A stretch of DNA of 64,000 nucleotides from Rhodamnia argentea. Its lineage: Eukaryota; Streptophyta; Magnoliopsida; Myrtales; Myrtaceae. The stretch lies in assembly GCF_020921035.1 (NCBI RefSeq), contig NC_063151.1, forward strand, positions 17,800,934-17,864,933. Reading direction: 5' to 3'. A program made the position numbers and the translations under genes. The notes beneath the pieces were generated by a model, which saw only the letters and a program-made list of their open reading frames with translations, was not told the origin of the DNA and did not search any database. Below are positions 62,120-64,000 of this stretch, in pieces; the stretch's first letter is position 1; every line of letters starts with the position of its first letter.

Positions 62120-62983
62120 ATGGAAACCCATGAACAGCACAACCTGAAAGCAAGAAAAGGGATACCAGAATCACGACAACACTCACCAACATCCGCTACT
62201 ATATTCTCCTCCTCCTCGTCGCCGCCGCCGCCGCCTTCTTCCTCACCTTCATCATCTCCGGAGTTCTCCTTTGCCATCTCTCTAAACCCTTCCTCGACCA
62301 CGATCCCCAGTGAAGCCTCAGTGGCAGTCGACTTGTCGCCAGCAGATGACATCTTCTTCCATGGACACTTGCTTCCTCTTCAACTCCTCTCTCCACTTAC
62401 CTCACCGCCACGCCCCGCGAGCCATTTCAACCGTTCGGATTACCCCGTCACCGAATTTGATGATCGGAGCACCGTCGGCGGTAGCAATACTTCCAGCGGC
62501 AGCGAGAGCACGGTCGACGGCGAGAAAACTCAGTGGACCAAGATTAAAGGCGTGATGCAGAGGAGGAAGAGATTCTTATCCTTCTTCTCATTCGAATCGT
62601 TGAGGTCGGCGAAAGGACATAAATCTGGAGAAGGTAGAGAATGCAAGGAGAAGAGAAAGAGATGGTTAAAGCTTGATCATCTCAGGAAGGCTTTGAAGAG
62701 GTATTCCAGAATGACCGATTCGCTATTTTCTGGAGAGAGCAAAGAAGATATCGAGTTCGGACTGGAGCCTAACTCATTTTCAGGGAGTTCAAGCTTCACG
62801 GATAAGCAAGCAAGTTTCTCTGTCCCGGTATCGATGATGGCATCCCCAGAAAATTATGGCCTTCGTCTTGTTGCGAAGACGGAAACTGACCGGAGCACCA
62901 TGGAGGAGTTGCAGGCGGCGATTCAGGCTGCAATTGCTCATTGCAAGAGCTCCATGGCCCTGGAAGAAAAGCACAACACCTGA
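62120..62983 (+). CDS. BKI1: BRI1 kinase inhibitor 1 (BKI1), single exon
   Basis: An intronless frame encodes 287 residues from METHEQ. An in-frame ATG four codons upstream (62108) exists, but the METHE start resembles other BKI1 proteins. After a Ser/Pro-rich N-terminus (25-67) comes the central Lys/Arg-rich region (about 141-199) with RRKRFLSFFSFESLRSAKG and EKRKRWLKLDHLRKALKRYSRM. In BKI1 this basic region holds the protein at the plasma membrane, and its Tyr (Tyr195 here) is the site whose phosphorylation by BRI1 releases it. The C-terminal motif FSVPVSMMASPENYG followed by STMEELQAAIQAAIAHCKSS (259-278) is the BRI1-binding helix. In known plants BKI1 blocks BRI1-BAK1 pairing until brassinosteroid is sensed. 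All functional parts appear intact. Confidence 0.95.
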   Translation: METHEQHNLKARKGIPESRQHSPTSATIFSSSSSPPPPPSSSPSSSPEFSFAISLNPSSTTIPSEASVAVDLSPADDIFFHGHLLPLQLLSPLTSPPRPASHFNRSDYPVTEFDDRSTVGGSNTSSGSESTVDGEKTQWTKIKGVMQRRKRFLSFFSFESLRSAKGHKSGEGRECKEKRKRWLKLDHLRKALKRYSRMTDSLFSGESKEDIEFGLEPNSFSGSSSFTDKQASFSVPVSMMASPENYGLRLVAKTETDRSTMEELQAAIQAAIAHCKSSMALEEKHNT

Positions 62984-64000
62984 TATTGTGCTTCGCAATG
63001 TCAAAAGCCGCCGCTTTGAGCTCGACAAAGTTCACCCCTTCGGTCTTTTTGGAAGCAGGCCATTCATGTTCAAATTCGGAGATTCGTAACGGATTGCTTC
63101 CCCTCGTGCTTTGGTCTTAAACAGGTCATGTCTATATTTGTGAATCTTGAGGTGAATAGCCGTGGCAGCATATATGATGGGCTAACGCCTCGGCGTTCCG
63201 AAGCCGATTCCTAATTTGTACTTGTTTTAATCCATTTCCTTACGGTGTAATTCAAGCAAGTTTGAGATTCAAGATCCCGGCTGGGAGTTTGGTTATCGAG
63301 GGCGTTCAGTTCAGCACTAATTAGTTTCGCAGTGTTTAGAATCGACCGTCTCCGTTACTGTTCCTTTGTAAGATATGCCCTCGGTTTGTATGACATGTAC
63401 TCCATCTGTTTCATGAAAAATCAACCATTTTGAAAAGGGTTGTCCTGATTTTGATTGTTCATGTCGCATAAGCAGACATTTAGGCAAGATTGGGAGCTAA
63501 AGTGGCCGGTTTTAAAGCCGAAGCAAGCATCGACGTATACCCTCTTGTTGTTTCGGGCTTTGTGGCTGCGGAGGCGAAGATGGTGACGATGCGTTGTAGC
63601 ATACTTCATGTGAGGATGTGATCATAGTGCTTCTTCTTTCAGGAGATCTTGATTGGTATCCATTTGAAACGATTCTAATGCAGTCAATACAAAGAATTCT
63701 CCTCAGGGACTAGATTGAAAAAGTTTAAGGAAACCGGGACAATTGTGGAATTTCCCTTTTTTCTTATAAAGGACACAACTTGAGGTAAAAAACACAACTT
63801 CAAGAGGACCAAACAAGATATATCGACGGAATATTCCGAATGAGCTAGATCTGTGCCAAGGGAGAGTTCTTGTCGGATAAACCCGCAACTAAAATTGTGA
63901 TAGAAAAAATTAGGCAAGCACTAGCAGAATAATGAACTTTCATTGTGGCATGTTTGAGAATCTCCATGACTTTTATTTACTAGTCCATGTTAAGTTATTT
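62984..64000. other. BKI1 3' UTR and right edge
   Basis: The first 300-400 bases are the likely BKI1 3' UTR. The remainder shows no coding frame with family features on either strand. The window ends in AT-rich DNA. Confidence 0.4.

Noticed and set aside
1-64000. CRISPR arrays, prokaryotic operons, rRNA or intact tRNA genes
   Set aside because: The window is plant nuclear DNA; no regular short direct-repeat array, ribosomal RNA sequence or complete tRNA cloverleaf was seen.

Overview
The window is nuclear DNA from a flowering plant. Genes are split by GT-AG introns, intergenic DNA is AT-rich and full of decayed transposable elements, and every confident protein belongs to a land-plant family (patatin-like phospholipases, an LRK10-type receptor kinase, a B3 transcription factor, a clade-specific PP2C, BKI1). 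Gene content and intergenic style suggest a woody eudicot (rosid). A Myrtaceae-like genome is only a guess; nothing here proves the species.

Eight protein-coding genes can be rebuilt exon by exon with intact reading frames and splice sites: (1) 1131-8320, minus, a 1241-residue SERAC1-like protein (ARM-type helical region plus alpha/beta hydrolase); (2) 12451-14450, plus, a 404-residue patatin-like phospholipase; (3) 15994-18645, minus, a 401-residue paralogue of gene 2, convergent with it and with nearly identical exon sizes; (4) 28635-30886, plus, a 338-residue NAD-dependent farnesol dehydrogenase (FLDH) type extended SDR; (5) 39384-41561, plus, a 659-residue LRK10-like receptor kinase with a non-RD catalytic loop; (6) 45417-47150, plus, a 228-residue B3-domain protein; (7) 53911-59137, plus, a 432-residue PP2C with a Cys-rich tail; (8) 62120-62983, plus, a single-exon 287-residue BKI1 (BRI1 kinase inhibitor 1).

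Between the genes lie mobile elements. A 3 kb hAT element (22165-25181) has a perfect 8-bp target duplication and a dead transposase. A 1.4 kb non-autonomous hAT-like element (41766-43184), also with a perfect 8-bp duplication, lies just 3' of the receptor kinase. Two LINE tails are present, one inside an intron of the second patatin gene. There is a foldback element at 19819-20488, a nested pair at 32677-34163 whose core is a long GC-rich hairpin, and at least four copies of a family of inverted-repeat elements (about 31.7, 34.5-37.3, 44.4 and 61.5 kb), one split by another element. A roughly 6 kb stretch at 47.2-53.2 kb has no gene I can support.

The genes are a normal plant neighbourhood, not an operon. 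Lipid hydrolysis (genes 2 and 3, perhaps 1), isoprenoid alcohol metabolism (4), surface perception (5), and hormone or phosphorylation signalling (7, 8) are represented, but the sequence gives no reason to link them in one pathway. I did not find a clearly new biological system. The most unusual items are the hairpin-cored nested element, an intronic insert flanked by 32-bp direct repeats, the W-box and G-box cluster before the receptor kinase, and the hAT transposase whose stop codons fall mainly at tryptophan positions.
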